This document shows positions 57,841 to 58,061 of a DNA stretch of 58,061 nt, in pieces. A program made the position numbers and the translations under genes. The stretch lies in the NCBI RefSeq assembly GCF_001949145.1, contig NW_019091466.1:719869-777929 (forward strand). The letters run 5' to 3'. This DNA is from Acanthaster planci. Taxonomy: Eukaryota > Echinodermata > Asteroidea > Valvatida > Acanthasteridae. Every line of letters starts with the position of its first letter. Position 1 is the first letter of the stretch. A model generated the notes under the pieces. It was not told the DNA's origin and ran no database searches. It saw only the letters and a program-made list of their open reading frames with translations.

Positions 57841-58061
57841 TTAACCACTTCGTGCCGGGGCATTTTTCAACGTTGAGGATGCTGGGCCGGCATGACTATC
57901 ATTTTTTCCGTTTTAAAAATCCTTCAACAATTCATCATTCAATTTAACAGTCGTTTATAGCTGCACGGAGTAATCTTTAGGCACTACTCTAAGTTGACAA
58001 GTGACCTTCATTGACGCCCGAATATTTCAGCCAGGCCTGCAGCCTTGTACACAGAGCCCAG
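57841..58061 (+). mobile_element. piggyBac-type non-autonomous element, copy C, cut by the window edge
   Basis: It begins TTAACCACTTCGTGCCGGGG and matches copy A from its left end through TATTTCAGCCAGGCCTGCAGCC and AGAGCCCAG. It lies in the DMTF1 intron upstream of the Myb exon; the rest is beyond the window. Confidence 0.85.

Overview
The window is animal nuclear DNA: AT-rich, without operons or tight gene packing, with small exons bounded by GT/AG splice sites in long repeat-filled introns. TACATGTA-type words and several retroelement classes point to a marine invertebrate. The conserved gene and the repeat mix fit an echinoderm, hemichordate, cephalochordate or mollusc, but I cannot name the species. 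There is a sequencing gap at 23599-23920 and one N at 6106.

One conserved protein-coding gene was found, on the minus strand and filling almost the whole window: the C-terminal half of a DMTF1 (DMP1) orthologue, a Myb-repeat transcription factor. Seven coding exons run 57614-57463, 57180-57052, 55118-54973, 51802-51586, 49110-48809, 20517-20382 and 2507-2395 (stop). Every junction keeps frame and has GT/AG, which gives about 397 codons. The N-terminal exons lie beyond position 58061. Two introns are very large (28.3 kb at 20518-48808 and 17.9 kb at 2508-20381).

The 28.3-kb intron is a graveyard of mobile elements. From low to high coordinate it holds a DIRS-type tyrosine-recombinase retrotransposon with inverted termini (24551-29628); inside that, on the opposite strand, a 5'-truncated Penelope-like element with a GIY-YIG domain and a hammerhead-like motif (about 27480-28519); a 31-bp minisatellite (30321-30601); a decayed LINE reverse transcriptase on minus (about 36120-37200); a TTAA-flanked, piggyBac-type non-autonomous element (37325-37898, with further copies at 46603-47212 and 57841-end); and a block of decayed virus-like genes of Polinton/adintovirus type (about 38815-42600). 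In that block four minus-strand genes, one with packaging-ATPase-like motifs, diverge from a plus-strand integrase-like remnant.

The other large intron (2508-20381) carries few recognisable elements. It does hold a near-perfect 113-nt hairpin (5481-5593), a duplicated short hairpin (6843-6935), a 19-bp tandem repeat (9350-9437) and a CpG-containing segment with a CRE palindrome and a good splice donor (15559-15651) that could be an internal promoter.

No bacterial-type system, CRISPR array, rRNA or confident tRNA was seen. The most notable observations are the nested element architecture, the loss of both catalytic tyrosines of the DIRS element by the same codon change, the virus-like gene block with short repeats in its spacers, and an 84-bp coding repeat that builds an SQ-rich segment in the DMTF1 tail.
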